From assembly GCA_036262055.1 (NCBI GenBank), contig DATAJP010000002.1, positions 764,177 to 828,176 on the forward strand: a stretch of DNA of 64,000 bases, given 5' to 3'. The notes beneath the pieces are model-generated. The model worked only from the letters and a program-made list of their open reading frames with translations, was not told the DNA's origin and made no database searches. The position numbers and the translations under genes were made by a program. This document shows, one piece after another, positions 9,540-17,622 of this stretch (within the stretch, counting starts at the first letter, position 1; each line of letters starts with the position of its first letter). This DNA is from Ignavibacteria bacterium. GTDB lineage: Bacteria; Bacteroidota; Ignavibacteria; Tepidaquicellales; Tepidaquicellaceae.

Positions 9540-10151
9540 ATGAAAGACGAAAAAGCCTCCGAAATCCAGTCAAAATCCAAGCTCGAAGACATATCCCTGA
9601 TAGAAGAAGCGCTCGCCGGCAAGCAATCCGCATATGATAAGCTGATGAAAAAATATTATCAGCATATCTATAACCTTATATATAAAATGATTTTCAAAAA
9701 AGAGGATGTCGAAGACCTTACGCAGGAAGCTTTTATAAAAGCGTTTAATTCACTTCAGCATTTTGACAGACAGTTTGCTTTCTCTACATGGCTTTATAAA
9801 ATTGCAACAAACAATTCGATTGATTATCTGCGCAAGAAAAAACTTAACACATTTTCAATCGATAAGGAAATTGAATCGGAAGAAAGTGATTACAAGTTTG
9901 ACATTCCTGATACCGATTACGTGCCTGATACAAAAATAATCGAAGACCAGCGAAGAAAAGTTCTTGAAGATGCAATCGAAAGCCTGCCTGAAAAATACAG
10001 ACAGGTCATTACCATGCGTCACAAGCAGGAAAAGGAATACGAAGAAATTGCAAAAGAATTGAACCTTCCGCTTGGAACAGTAAAAGCGCACATATTCCGC
10101 GGGCGCGAACTCCTCAATAAATACCTCAAAGACAAGATTAAAAATTACTAA
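9540..10151 (+). CDS. ECF-type RNA polymerase sigma factor (solo)
   Basis: 203 residues with sigma region 2 (DVEDLTQEAFIKAF and FSTWLYKIATN, about 59-90) and region 4 (LPEKYRQVITMRHKQEKEYEEIAKELNLPLGTVK, about 148-185), joined by an acidic linker. No membrane anti-sigma gene follows; the next gene is the GxxExxY element and then mutS. An ATG at 9540 gives the usual family length. Control must therefore come from expression level or an unlinked regulator. Its target promoters are unknown. Confidence 0.9.
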   Translation: MKDEKASEIQSKSKLEDISLIEEALAGKQSAYDKLMKKYYQHIYNLIYKMIFKKEDVEDLTQEAFIKAFNSLQHFDRQFAFSTWLYKIATNNSIDYLRKKKLNTFSIDKEIESEESDYKFDIPDTDYVPDTKIIEDQRRKVLEDAIESLPEKYRQVITMRHKQEKEYEEIAKELNLPLGTVKAHIFRGRELLNKYLKDKIKNY

Positions 10152-10170
10152 ATTCCATTATTCTTTTTTC

Positions 10171-10188
10171 TACACAGAGCTCACAGAG
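10171..10188 (+). repeat. Left inverted repeat of GxxExxY cassette
   Basis: An 18-bp ACACAGAG-type sequence matching 17 of 18 positions with the reverse complement of 10577-10594. It is itself built from two CACAGAG half-units. In a transcript the two copies would pair into a long stem enclosing the gene. Confidence 0.75.
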
Positions 10189-10193
10189 AAAAA

Positions 10194-10565
10194 ATGGAGA
10201 CTAACAAAATTACCGAATTAATTATTGGAAAAAGTATTGAAATACATAGTACACTAGGACCGGGTTTGTTGGAATCAGCATATCAAAAATGCTTAGAATA
10301 TGAATTATTGAAAGCAGGATTAAAAGTTCAAAGAGAGATAATATTACCGGTTATATATAAAGAGTTGTTGATTGAATTTGGATACAAAATGGATTTATTA
10401 GTTGAAGATTCTGTTGTGATTGAATTAAAATCAGTTGAACAGATATTACCTGTGCATGAGGCACAAATATTAACTTATCTAAAACTATCCAGTAAGAAAG
10501 TCGGATTATTAATAAATTTTAACGAAACTTTATTAAAGAAAGGCATAAGAAGATTTTCAATTTAG
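10194..10565 (+). CDS. GxxExxY family protein (PD-(D/E)xK nuclease-like)
   Basis: 123 residues. It shows the naming motif as GLLESAY (about residues 24-30) and a PD-(D/E)xK-like core as MDLLVED followed by VVIELKS (about 64-80), then the conserved LPVHEAQILTYLKLS. This family (PDDEXK_3-like) has no established function; members often occur in small insertions. The gene is more AT-rich by eye than mutS next to it, and it is tightly enclosed by the inverted repeats at 10171 and 10577. Neither neighbour is functionally related to it, which supports separate acquisition. Confidence 0.9.
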   Translation: METNKITELIIGKSIEIHSTLGPGLLESAYQKCLEYELLKAGLKVQREIILPVIYKELLIEFGYKMDLLVEDSVVIELKSVEQILPVHEAQILTYLKLSSKKVGLLINFNETLLKKGIRRFSI

Positions 10566-10576
10566 ATTGGAATTTC

Positions 10577-10594
10577 CTCTGTGACCTCTGTGTA
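10577..10594 (-). repeat. Right inverted repeat of GxxExxY cassette
   Basis: Reverse complement reads TACACAGAGGTCACAGAG, one mismatch from the left copy. It begins 11 bases after the GxxExxY stop codon and ends 18 bases before the mutS ATG, so it lies in the mutS 5' region. Confidence 0.75.
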
Positions 10595-10612
10595 TAATTT
10601 TTTATCAATTCA

Positions 10613-13228
10613 ATGACGAAGAGTGAAACTCCATTAATGGCGCAGTATCGTAAAATCAAATCCCGCTATCCGGATACGATTTTGCTTTTCCGCATGGGAG
10701 ATTTTTTCGAAACATTCGAAAATGATGCAATACTTTCATCGAAGGTTTTGGGAATCACTTTAACCAAACGGTCTAATGGCGCTGCTTCTGAGGTTCCGCT
10801 TGCAGGATTTCCGCATCATGCGCTTGATAATTATCTGCCTAAGCTTGTTAAAGCAGGGCATCGCGTTGCAGTATGCGAGCAAATGGAAGACCCTAAGCAT
10901 GCCAAAGGGATTGTTAAACGTGATGTTATAGAAGTTGTAACTCCCGGAGCAAATTTTTCAGAAAAACTTCTCGACCATAAGTCAAATAATTTTCTCGCCG
11001 GAATATATATTAAAGACAGTGTTTGTGGATTTTCTTTTTGCGATGTATCGACAGGAGAGTTCGGGACATGTGAAATCCCAATTACATCTTTGCAAGAGCA
11101 ATTAAGCATTATTAATCCTGTCGAAGTTTTAATTCCAAAAAAGGAAAAAGAAAAAATATTTACTCTGCTTGGAATAGAAGACTCAGGTCTGGAAGCATCA
11201 CAGCCAAAAAACTTTACTATTTCCAAAATTGATGATTGGGTCTGTAATTTTGATTATGCGACTGAGCTTCTCACAATGCATTTCAAAACACAATCATTGA
11301 AAGGTTTCGGATTAGATAACATGCGCGAGGGGATTATTGCCGCAGGGTTGATAATGAATTATTTAAACGAAAATCAAAAGACAAATCTTGCTCACATTAA
11401 GAAAATTTTGATTTATGATTACAGTGATTATATAATTCTTGATGCATCTACAAAAAGAAATCTTGAAATTACCTCATCGATTGCAGAAGGCGGCAGGGAA
11501 GGAACACTTATTTCGATTCTTGATAAAACCCGCACTGCAATGGGCGGACGATTACTGAAGAAATGGGTTTCACGACCTCTCAAAAAACTGGAACAGATTC
11601 AGAAACGTCTTGAAGCAGTTAATGATTTATTCAAAAACAAAACCGACAGAAAAAAAATAATCGAGGATTTGAATTCAATTGCAGACACAGAACGTCTGCT
11701 TTCGAAAATCTCAACAGGCAAGGCAGTCCCGAGAGATGTTCAGCAGTTAAAAATTTCTTCCATTAAAATTTCCGAAATAAAACGAAAGTTAGACAAGTTT
11801 AATTCATCTGCAATCAAATCAATCGCAGGTAATTTAAAAGATTTACCTGAGCTTGTTGCCGAAATCGGGAAAGTGCTAAATGAAAATTATATATCAGGCG
11901 CGGATAGTTACGGAATAATAAACAAAGGATACGATGCTGAGCTTGATGAAATAAAAGATATTTTGATTAACGGTAAAACATGGATGGAAAACTTTCAGAG
12001 CCGCGAGAAAAAACGCACGGGAATTGCTTCACTGCGTGTGGATTTCAATAAAGTGTTCGGATATTTCATTATCATTTCAAAAGCAAACTTAGATAAAATC
12101 CCTTCCGATTATATTCGTAAGCAGACTCTTGTTAATGCAGAGCGGTTCATCACTCCTGAGCTTAAAGAATATGAAGATAAAATTTTAAATGCGGAAGAAA
12201 AAATTTCCGGAATTGAAAATAGGATTTTCAATGAACTGAGAAATTTTATTCTGCAATTTACTGATGACATTCAAATGAATGCCGCATTCATTGCAGCACT
12301 TGATGTGCTTACGAGCTTTGCGGAAGTATCGGAGCAGTATGATTATATTCTGCCTGAAATCAACGATTCAGAAAAAATTATTATCAAAGACGGAAGGCAT
12401 CCTGTCATCGAACAGCTTCTTGCTGCCGGAGATAAATATATTTCAAATGATACTATGCTTGATACTGCCGATAACCAGATTCTGATTATCACAGGACCAA
12501 ACATGAGCGGTAAATCAAGCTATTTGCGTCAAGTTGGTTTGATAACACTGCTTGCGCAGATTGGTTGTTTTGTTCCTGCGCGTTCCGCATCAATCGGAAT
12601 TGTAGATAAAATTTTTACTCGTGTCGGCGCATCGGATAACATTGCAAAAGGCGAGAGCACGTTTCTTGTTGAAATGCACGAAGCTGCAAATATCCTTAAC
12701 AACTGCACAGGGAAAAGCTTAATTCTTCTTGATGAAATCGGACGAGGCACCTCGACCTATGACGGCATTTCGATTGCATGGGCGATGACTGAATATCTGC
12801 ACGAAAACCCGAACGTAACTGCAAAGACATTATTTGCAACGCATTATCATGAACTCAATGCTCTTGCAGATATGTATGAGCGAATTAAAAATTATAGAAT
12901 TGAAGTCCGTGAAATTAATGATAAAATAATATTTCTCAGGAAGATAAATCCCGGAACAGCAGATCACAGCTATGGAATTCAGGTTGCACAGATGGCAGGA
13001 CTGCCAAAATCGGTTACTGACCGTGCAAAAGAAATTTTAAGAACGCTTGAAGATAAGGAATACCGCAGACAGCATAAAGATGACCTCCAAATCTCTCTCT
13101 TTGAAGTTGAAAAAGCGCTTGAACCAGAAATAGAGAAGCTTTTAAAAGAAGTTGACCTCAACAACATCACTCCTCTTGAGTCAATCAACCTGCTTAGTAA
13201 AATAAAAACGTTGATAAATAAAAACTAA
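10613..13228 (+). CDS. mutS: DNA mismatch repair ATPase MutS
   Basis: 871 residues, full length for MutS. The N-terminal mismatch-recognition loop is FRMGDFFETF, giving the Phe-x-Glu motif as F31-F32-E33. The C-terminal ABC-type ATPase has Walker A GPNMSGKSS at about 628-636, the Walker B LILLDEIGRGTSTYDG and ATHYHEL. The protein binds mismatches after replication and recruits MutL. The start MTKSETPLMAQYRKIKSRYPD is the usual N-terminus. There is no Shine-Dalgarno sequence before the ATG, and the right arm of the GxxExxY cassette ends 18 bases upstream. No mutL is seen in the window. Confidence 0.97.
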   Translation: MTKSETPLMAQYRKIKSRYPDTILLFRMGDFFETFENDAILSSKVLGITLTKRSNGAASEVPLAGFPHHALDNYLPKLVKAGHRVAVCEQMEDPKHAKGIVKRDVIEVVTPGANFSEKLLDHKSNNFLAGIYIKDSVCGFSFCDVSTGEFGTCEIPITSLQEQLSIINPVEVLIPKKEKEKIFTLLGIEDSGLEASQPKNFTISKIDDWVCNFDYATELLTMHFKTQSLKGFGLDNMREGIIAAGLIMNYLNENQKTNLAHIKKILIYDYSDYIILDASTKRNLEITSSIAEGGREGTLISILDKTRTAMGGRLLKKWVSRPLKKLEQIQKRLEAVNDLFKNKTDRKKIIEDLNSIADTERLLSKISTGKAVPRDVQQLKISSIKISEIKRKLDKFNSSAIKSIAGNLKDLPELVAEIGKVLNENYISGADSYGIINKGYDAELDEIKDILINGKTWMENFQSREKKRTGIASLRVDFNKVFGYFIIISKANLDKIPSDYIRKQTLVNAERFITPELKEYEDKILNAEEKISGIENRIFNELRNFILQFTDDIQMNAAFIAALDVLTSFAEVSEQYDYILPEINDSEKIIIKDGRHPVIEQLLAAGDKYISNDTMLDTADNQILIITGPNMSGKSSYLRQVGLITLLAQIGCFVPARSASIGIVDKIFTRVGASDNIAKGESTFLVEMHEAANILNNCTGKSLILLDEIGRGTSTYDGISIAWAMTEYLHENPNVTAKTLFATHYHELNALADMYERIKNYRIEVREINDKIIFLRKINPGTADHSYGIQVAQMAGLPKSVTDRAKEILRTLEDKEYRRQHKDDLQISLFEVEKALEPEIEKLLKEVDLNNITPLESINLLSKIKTLINKN

Positions 13229-13297
13229 ATAATTAATTTAGTTTTAACCTAATCATCAAATCAACATCCAATTTTAATAACTTTAAAAACTTCCTCT

Positions 13298-14170
13298 ATG
13301 AAACTTTACACAAAATTTTTTATCGTTGTTGCATTAACGGTGGTTTTAATTTCCTGCGGTTCAAAAACCACAATAAAAACTTCAGGCAGTAAAGATTCCG
13401 GAACAACAAATACGTCAAATACATCAAGCGGAAAAATAGACACTACTCATTCCGATGAATTTGCAATCAGTGAGGTTTATTACAGGTCAACCCCGAACAA
13501 CTGTACTAAAAATGATTCGAACTGCACATATACAGAAATTATTTTTTCAAAATTATTACAAGGTCCGGCTAAAGATAAAATTAATCAGATGATGCTCGAC
13601 AGTACTCTATTTTTTAGTTATACCAGCGATACCGTTGCAGGTAAACTTACAGTGAACGCTGTCCTTGATACATTTATGGCCGGATATAACAGTTATAAAA
13701 CAGATATGACAAGCCGGGGATACGGCGCAGATGTTATTCCATGGTCGCAGGAAGTAAATACAAGCATTCCGTTTTATAACCCGGCAGTAATTGTTTATAC
13801 AATTGGTGTATTCTCATTTTTAGGAGGTGCGCATCCGAATACTAACCTTTTTTATTACAACTTCGACTGGAATACAGGCAATCGTCTTCAGCTATCAGAC
13901 GTTCTGAAACCCGGATTTGAGAAAAAGCTTAACGAGCTTATTGTTGCAGAGTTCAGAAAAGTAAGAGGCCTGAAATCAAATGAGCCTTTAAACAGTGTGT
14001 TGTTTAACGATACATTGACATATACAAATAATTTCGGGATTTCCAGAGGCAAGTTAATATTTTATTATAATGCTTATGATATTGCAGCTTATGCATACGG
14101 TCCGACAGATTTAGAAATTCCTATCAGCGCAATTCAGGATTATATTATAAATCCTGCTATGTTCCAATAA
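13298..14170 (+). CDS. DUF3298-type lipoprotein (RsiV-like fold)
   Basis: 290 residues with a lipoprotein signal peptide (lipobox LISC, Cys20) and a Ser/Thr/Gly-rich linker to about residue 50. The mature part carries the DUF4163/DUF3298 pattern: GGAHPNTNLFYYNFDWNTG followed by LQLSDVLKPGFEKKLNELI. The same fold occurs in the sensor domain of the anti-sigma factor RsiV and in lysozyme-binding proteins, but this protein has no cytoplasmic anti-sigma part. It is probably a periplasmic lipoprotein of unknown role. The next gene starts 26 bases downstream and may be cotranscribed. Confidence 0.8.
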   Translation: MKLYTKFFIVVALTVVLISCGSKTTIKTSGSKDSGTTNTSNTSSGKIDTTHSDEFAISEVYYRSTPNNCTKNDSNCTYTEIIFSKLLQGPAKDKINQMMLDSTLFFSYTSDTVAGKLTVNAVLDTFMAGYNSYKTDMTSRGYGADVIPWSQEVNTSIPFYNPAVIVYTIGVFSFLGGAHPNTNLFYYNFDWNTGNRLQLSDVLKPGFEKKLNELIVAEFRKVRGLKSNEPLNSVLFNDTLTYTNNFGISRGKLIFYYNAYDIAAYAYGPTDLEIPISAIQDYIINPAMFQ

Positions 14171-14196
14171 AGAAAATTTAAATTAGGGAAATAAAA

Positions 14197-15633
14197 ATGA
14201 AAACGTTAATTCCAAAAATTATTTTTTCATTTTGCGTGATATTCGTCTTATGTAATAATTCTTATTCGCAGAGTTTATTAACTGTTCAAGAGCAAGCATG
14301 GATGAGTAAAGCAAGCAGAACGGACATTAACGGTTGGATGCATATAAAAATAAAAGGCGAGCCGTTTGAAAGAGGATTTCAATACGGATATCTCACAGCA
14401 CAGGATTATGCAGCTGCAATAAGAACTTATAAAGCAATGACTTTGCAGACTATGGGAATGGATTATTCGTTCTTTGTTGAAAGCGCTGCAAGAATACATA
14501 AGCCGAAAATTCCAAAAGAATATCTTGACGAAATGAGCGGTATTGCTTCCGGTTTTACAAAAGGCGGAGTGCCGACAACACTCGATGATGTAATCGGGTA
14601 TAATGCATATATGGAAATGACGGGCTATTGGTGGCCGACTGTGATGTCGATTTATGCCAGCTCGGGTCCGACAGGACGTTTTGCAAAAGCGCATTGCAGC
14701 GGATTCATAGCGACAGGTTCGGCAACAAAGGACGGAAAGATTGTAATCGGTCATACATCTTTTACTGAATTCTGGAACGGTCAGTATTTTAATGCAATAG
14801 TTGAAATTACTCCGACAAACGGAAATAAGATTGTTATGCAAACTGCGCCGGGATGGATTGCAAGTATGACAGATTTCTGGGTAACAGGCGGAGGCATCGT
14901 TGTTCTTGAAACTACAATTGTTGGCTTCCAGGGGTATGATACTACAAAAACTCCTGAATATGTCCGCGCAAGAAATGCCTGCCAGTATGCAAACAGTATC
15001 GATGAATGGATATCTCTCATGGACGCAAAAAATAACGGAGGTTATGCAAACATGTGGCTCATAGGTGACATAAAAACAGGAGAGATTGCAGATTATGAGC
15101 AAGGACTTATTTATACAAGCTTAAAAAAGAAAACCGACGGATATTTCTTTGGTGACAATGCGCCTGATGACCCTGAAATCAGAAATCTTGAATGTACCGA
15201 TGTCGGATATAATGATATCCGTCAGCAGACAGGTGCACGCCGGGTGAGATGGCCTCAGGTATTAGACAGCTTCTATGGACAAATAGATGAAAAAGTCGGA
15301 CAAACTATGCTTGCAGATACATATGATGTATATCTGCAAAAAGAGAATCCATGTTCGAGAACGATTTGTTCGCATTATGACGTTGACCCTATGTATTATG
15401 TTAGTGACCCGAACGCCGTATGGAATATCCCGTATTATCCCGCAGGTTCGGTCGAAGGCAAAGTAACAACCACAGACCTTGCAAAGAATATGGAAATGTG
15501 GGGAAGGTTCGGAAGAGCAGACGGTGTTGCATTTAACGCGGAACAATTTTTGAAAGACCATCCGCAATGGAACTGGCAGGCAGGTTATTTAATCAGCCGT
15601 CCGAGCCAGCCATGGACTTTATTTAAATATTAA
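14197..15633 (+). CDS. Secreted C45/phospholipase B-like Ntn hydrolase
   Basis: 478 residues with a signal peptide (about 1-25, cleavage near SYSQS). The segment HCSGFIATGSATKDGKIV places a candidate nucleophile Cys167 at the start of an N-terminal-nucleophile hydrolase core, as in the phospholipase B-like and C45 autoproteolytic families. In those, self-cleavage before the Cys exposes the active nucleophile. The downstream NMWLIGDIKTGEIADYEQG also fits the family. Substrate (lipid, peptide or N-acyl compound) cannot be told. There is no T9SS sorting domain, so a periplasmic location is likely. It ends 22 bases before a bidirectional terminator. Confidence 0.75.
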   Translation: MKTLIPKIIFSFCVIFVLCNNSYSQSLLTVQEQAWMSKASRTDINGWMHIKIKGEPFERGFQYGYLTAQDYAAAIRTYKAMTLQTMGMDYSFFVESAARIHKPKIPKEYLDEMSGIASGFTKGGVPTTLDDVIGYNAYMEMTGYWWPTVMSIYASSGPTGRFAKAHCSGFIATGSATKDGKIVIGHTSFTEFWNGQYFNAIVEITPTNGNKIVMQTAPGWIASMTDFWVTGGGIVVLETTIVGFQGYDTTKTPEYVRARNACQYANSIDEWISLMDAKNNGGYANMWLIGDIKTGEIADYEQGLIYTSLKKKTDGYFFGDNAPDDPEIRNLECTDVGYNDIRQQTGARRVRWPQVLDSFYGQIDEKVGQTMLADTYDVYLQKENPCSRTICSHYDVDPMYYVSDPNAVWNIPYYPAGSVEGKVTTTDLAKNMEMWGRFGRADGVAFNAEQFLKDHPQWNWQAGYLISRPSQPWTLFKY

Positions 15634-15655
15634 AAATAATTTTGTTAATGTTAAT

Positions 15656-15692
15656 AAAAAATCCGGTAACATTAAGTTGAACCGGATTTTTT
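15656..15692. terminator. Bidirectional intrinsic terminator
   Basis: A perfect 12-bp inverted repeat (15656-15667 and 15681-15692, AAAAAATCCGGT) with A/T tracts at both ends and a 13-base loop. It separates two convergent genes, the hydrolase ending at 15633 and the lipoprotein ending at 15700. Confidence 0.9.
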
Positions 15693-15699
15693 ATTTGTA

Positions 15700-16248
15700 T
15701 TAATTAAAAGTAACCGAAGTATCCTTCAAAGTAATCTCATTAAACTTTATCAGGTCGTGAGAAAAATTTTCGATGAATATCTGCCATCCTCCTCCATTGC
15801 CGTATTGAGGATTTGCAAGAGTTTTTGAGATTGCGGCATTTATGGTTTTATTAAGACGGTATCCGCCGACATATTTTCTGTATCCAAATACAGGATTCTG
15901 TTTCACCTGAAGCAGCATCCAGTATGCTACTTTCTCACCTTTGCTTGAGTCAATCGTTGCAACTATTGAATAAAACTGAGATTGCCCGGGTAATCCTCCC
16001 CAGACAGCTTCACCTGAATCAATTCTTACTGAAAACCAATTATCAACACCGGGATAACTCCCATGTCCCTGTCCGCTTTTAGCGTGATTTACTACAGCAG
16101 TATCGTCTATGAGATGGGCATTAAAATCCGAAACGCGGTTAAACTCAATTAGCTCCCAATAATAAGTATTTTCAGGACCAACACCGTTATTATTGCATGA
16201 ATAAACAAATACGACAACAAGCAAGAAAGGTAGAAGAAGTTTTTTCAT
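15700..16248 (-). CDS. Lipoprotein of unknown function
   Basis: 182 residues with a lipoprotein signal (FVYSC, Cys18) and a mature domain beginning NNNGVGPENTYYWELIEF. The rest is beta-rich and has aromatic and Gly-rich stretches (GQGHGSYPGVDNWFSVRID, GNGGGWQIFIENFSHD) but no motif I recognise. It is monocistronic: a terminator lies on its 3' side and 120 bp of non-coding sequence separates it from the protease pair upstream. Likely a periplasm-facing lipoprotein. Confidence 0.8.
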   Translation of the reverse strand: MKKLLLPFLLVVVFVYSCNNNGVGPENTYYWELIEFNRVSDFNAHLIDDTAVVNHAKSGQGHGSYPGVDNWFSVRIDSGEAVWGGLPGQSQFYSIVATIDSSKGEKVAYWMLLQVKQNPVFGYRKYVGGYRLNKTINAAISKTLANPQYGNGGGWQIFIENFSHDLIKFNEITLKDTSVTFN

Positions 16249-16368
16249 CAGGGTTACATTAATTTAGTTTCAAAACTAAATAAATTAATTTTTTAATGAA
16301 ACGGAATTGAAAGAAATTAAAAGTATGTCATTTTGAGGAGCAGATTGAAGAAATCATATGTTCCCGGC

Positions 16369-17595
16369 TTATTTCACACCTGCCTGCCATAATATATCTG
16401 CCTGGTCGATTAAAGGCTGTAAATCATCTCTCAATCCCGGATTTATGCTGATTGCAGTTTTGAAATCCACGATAGCCAGTTCCCATTGGTGGTCTTTATA
16501 ATATGCTATGCCTCGGTTTAAATATGCCGCAGTATAATGTTTATCCTTTTTGATAACAAACGTAAAATCTTCCGCAGCTTCAGAGTTATCTTCGTTTGAC
16601 ATTCTCGCAATGCCTCTTGCATAATAAGCATATATGTTGTCAGGAAACATTTTGATAATGGAACTGTAATCTTTTATAGCTTTTTCAAAATCTTCAGTCT
16701 TGAAGTATATGTCCGCGCGGTTTGTATATGCAGGTGCATACTTTGCGTTAATCTTTATCGATTTATTGAAATCTGCCAATGCCTCTTTATACATTTTCCT
16801 GCCTGTGTATGCAAGACCCCGGTAATTGTAGCCTTTGTGGTCATCGGGAAATTCTTTTAAATATTTCTCAAGAAACTCTATTGCTTCTTTATTTTTTCCC
16901 TGTTCAAGATTTTCCTGCGCTTGCAGAAAAAAGTTTAATGCCTCAAGCTTCTTTTTGTCCGTATAGGTTGTCTGGTGTATGTCGAATACTTCATTTATTG
17001 GGATTGCAAAATTAAGATTTTGTCCTTCCTTCATACCCATCGAACTGATTCCTATCAGTTCGCCTTTTGAATTTATAACAGCACCGCCGCTGCTTCCCGG
17101 TGATAGGCTTGCCGATATCTGAATGAACTTCATTTTTATGTCAGTCACGGAATCTCTTATTCCGCTTACAAGCCCCTCAGAGATTGTATTTTCCAGTCCC
17201 ATTGGATTTCCTATTGCATAAATCTTTTGTCCCGGTTTAACATCATCACTGTTGCCTACCTGTATTGCCTGATAGTCGGTATGAGGAAGTTTTAATAATA
17301 ATACATCACGGTCAATGTCCACACCAATAATCTCCGGGTCTTTTAAAGTATCTTTATGAGTGATAATTTCTATTTTCTCATTTCCTGAAAGAATATGAAA
17401 ATTAGTTACTATCAGGTTTTTGTCTTTGACAATTACGGCGCTGCCCGAACCTGATTTTGTTCCGTCGAAGCCGTATGCGTTGATTACTACGACGGCATCT
17501 TTATAAAGGTCAAAGATTTGTTCTGAAGTTAAATCCTGAGCAAAACTTTTTCCTGTAACAAGTAAAAAAATTAGAGAAAGTATGATTTTCTTCAT
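16369..17595 (-). CDS. Trypsin-like (S1C) serine protease with TPR domain, active triad
   Basis: 408 residues: signal peptide (1-19), a DegP/HtrA-like protease domain (about 30-205) and at least four tetratricopeptide repeats (about 235-400). The full triad is visible as H67 in TNFHILSG, D97 in DIDRDVLLLKL and S169 in PGSSGGAV. No PDZ domain follows; TPRs take its place, probably to bind partner or substrate proteins in the periplasm. A 408-residue paralog lies 27 bases upstream on the same strand, giving a tandem duplication. This copy is intact and the other is not. Confidence 0.9.
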   Translation of the reverse strand: MKKIILSLIFLLVTGKSFAQDLTSEQIFDLYKDAVVVINAYGFDGTKSGSGSAVIVKDKNLIVTNFHILSGNEKIEIITHKDTLKDPEIIGVDIDRDVLLLKLPHTDYQAIQVGNSDDVKPGQKIYAIGNPMGLENTISEGLVSGIRDSVTDIKMKFIQISASLSPGSSGGAVINSKGELIGISSMGMKEGQNLNFAIPINEVFDIHQTTYTDKKKLEALNFFLQAQENLEQGKNKEAIEFLEKYLKEFPDDHKGYNYRGLAYTGRKMYKEALADFNKSIKINAKYAPAYTNRADIYFKTEDFEKAIKDYSSIIKMFPDNIYAYYARGIARMSNEDNSEAAEDFTFVIKKDKHYTAAYLNRGIAYYKDHQWELAIVDFKTAISINPGLRDDLQPLIDQADILWQAGVK

Positions 17596-17622
17596 AAAAA
17601 TATATTAATTCTTAAATTTATT

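Larger units (their letters stand above)
10171..10594. mobile_element. Inverted-repeat-bounded GxxExxY cassette (candidate element)
   Basis: A 424-bp unit with 18-bp ends in opposite orientation. The left end (10171-10188, TACACAGAGCTCACAGAG) and the reverse complement of the right end (10577-10594) differ at a single base. The only gene between them is the GxxExxY ORF, whose ATG is five bases inside the left repeat. It sits between the sigma factor stop (10151) and the mutS start (10613), which suggests insertion into an intergenic gap. No transposase is present, and target-site duplications are not obvious. Whether it is mobile is an inference. Confidence 0.5.

Noticed and set aside
14278-15102. 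274-codon open frame on the minus strand opposite the C45-like hydrolase
   Set aside because: It is a shadow frame: Cys/Ser-rich translation without domain features, fully inside a well-supported gene with signal peptide and family motifs.
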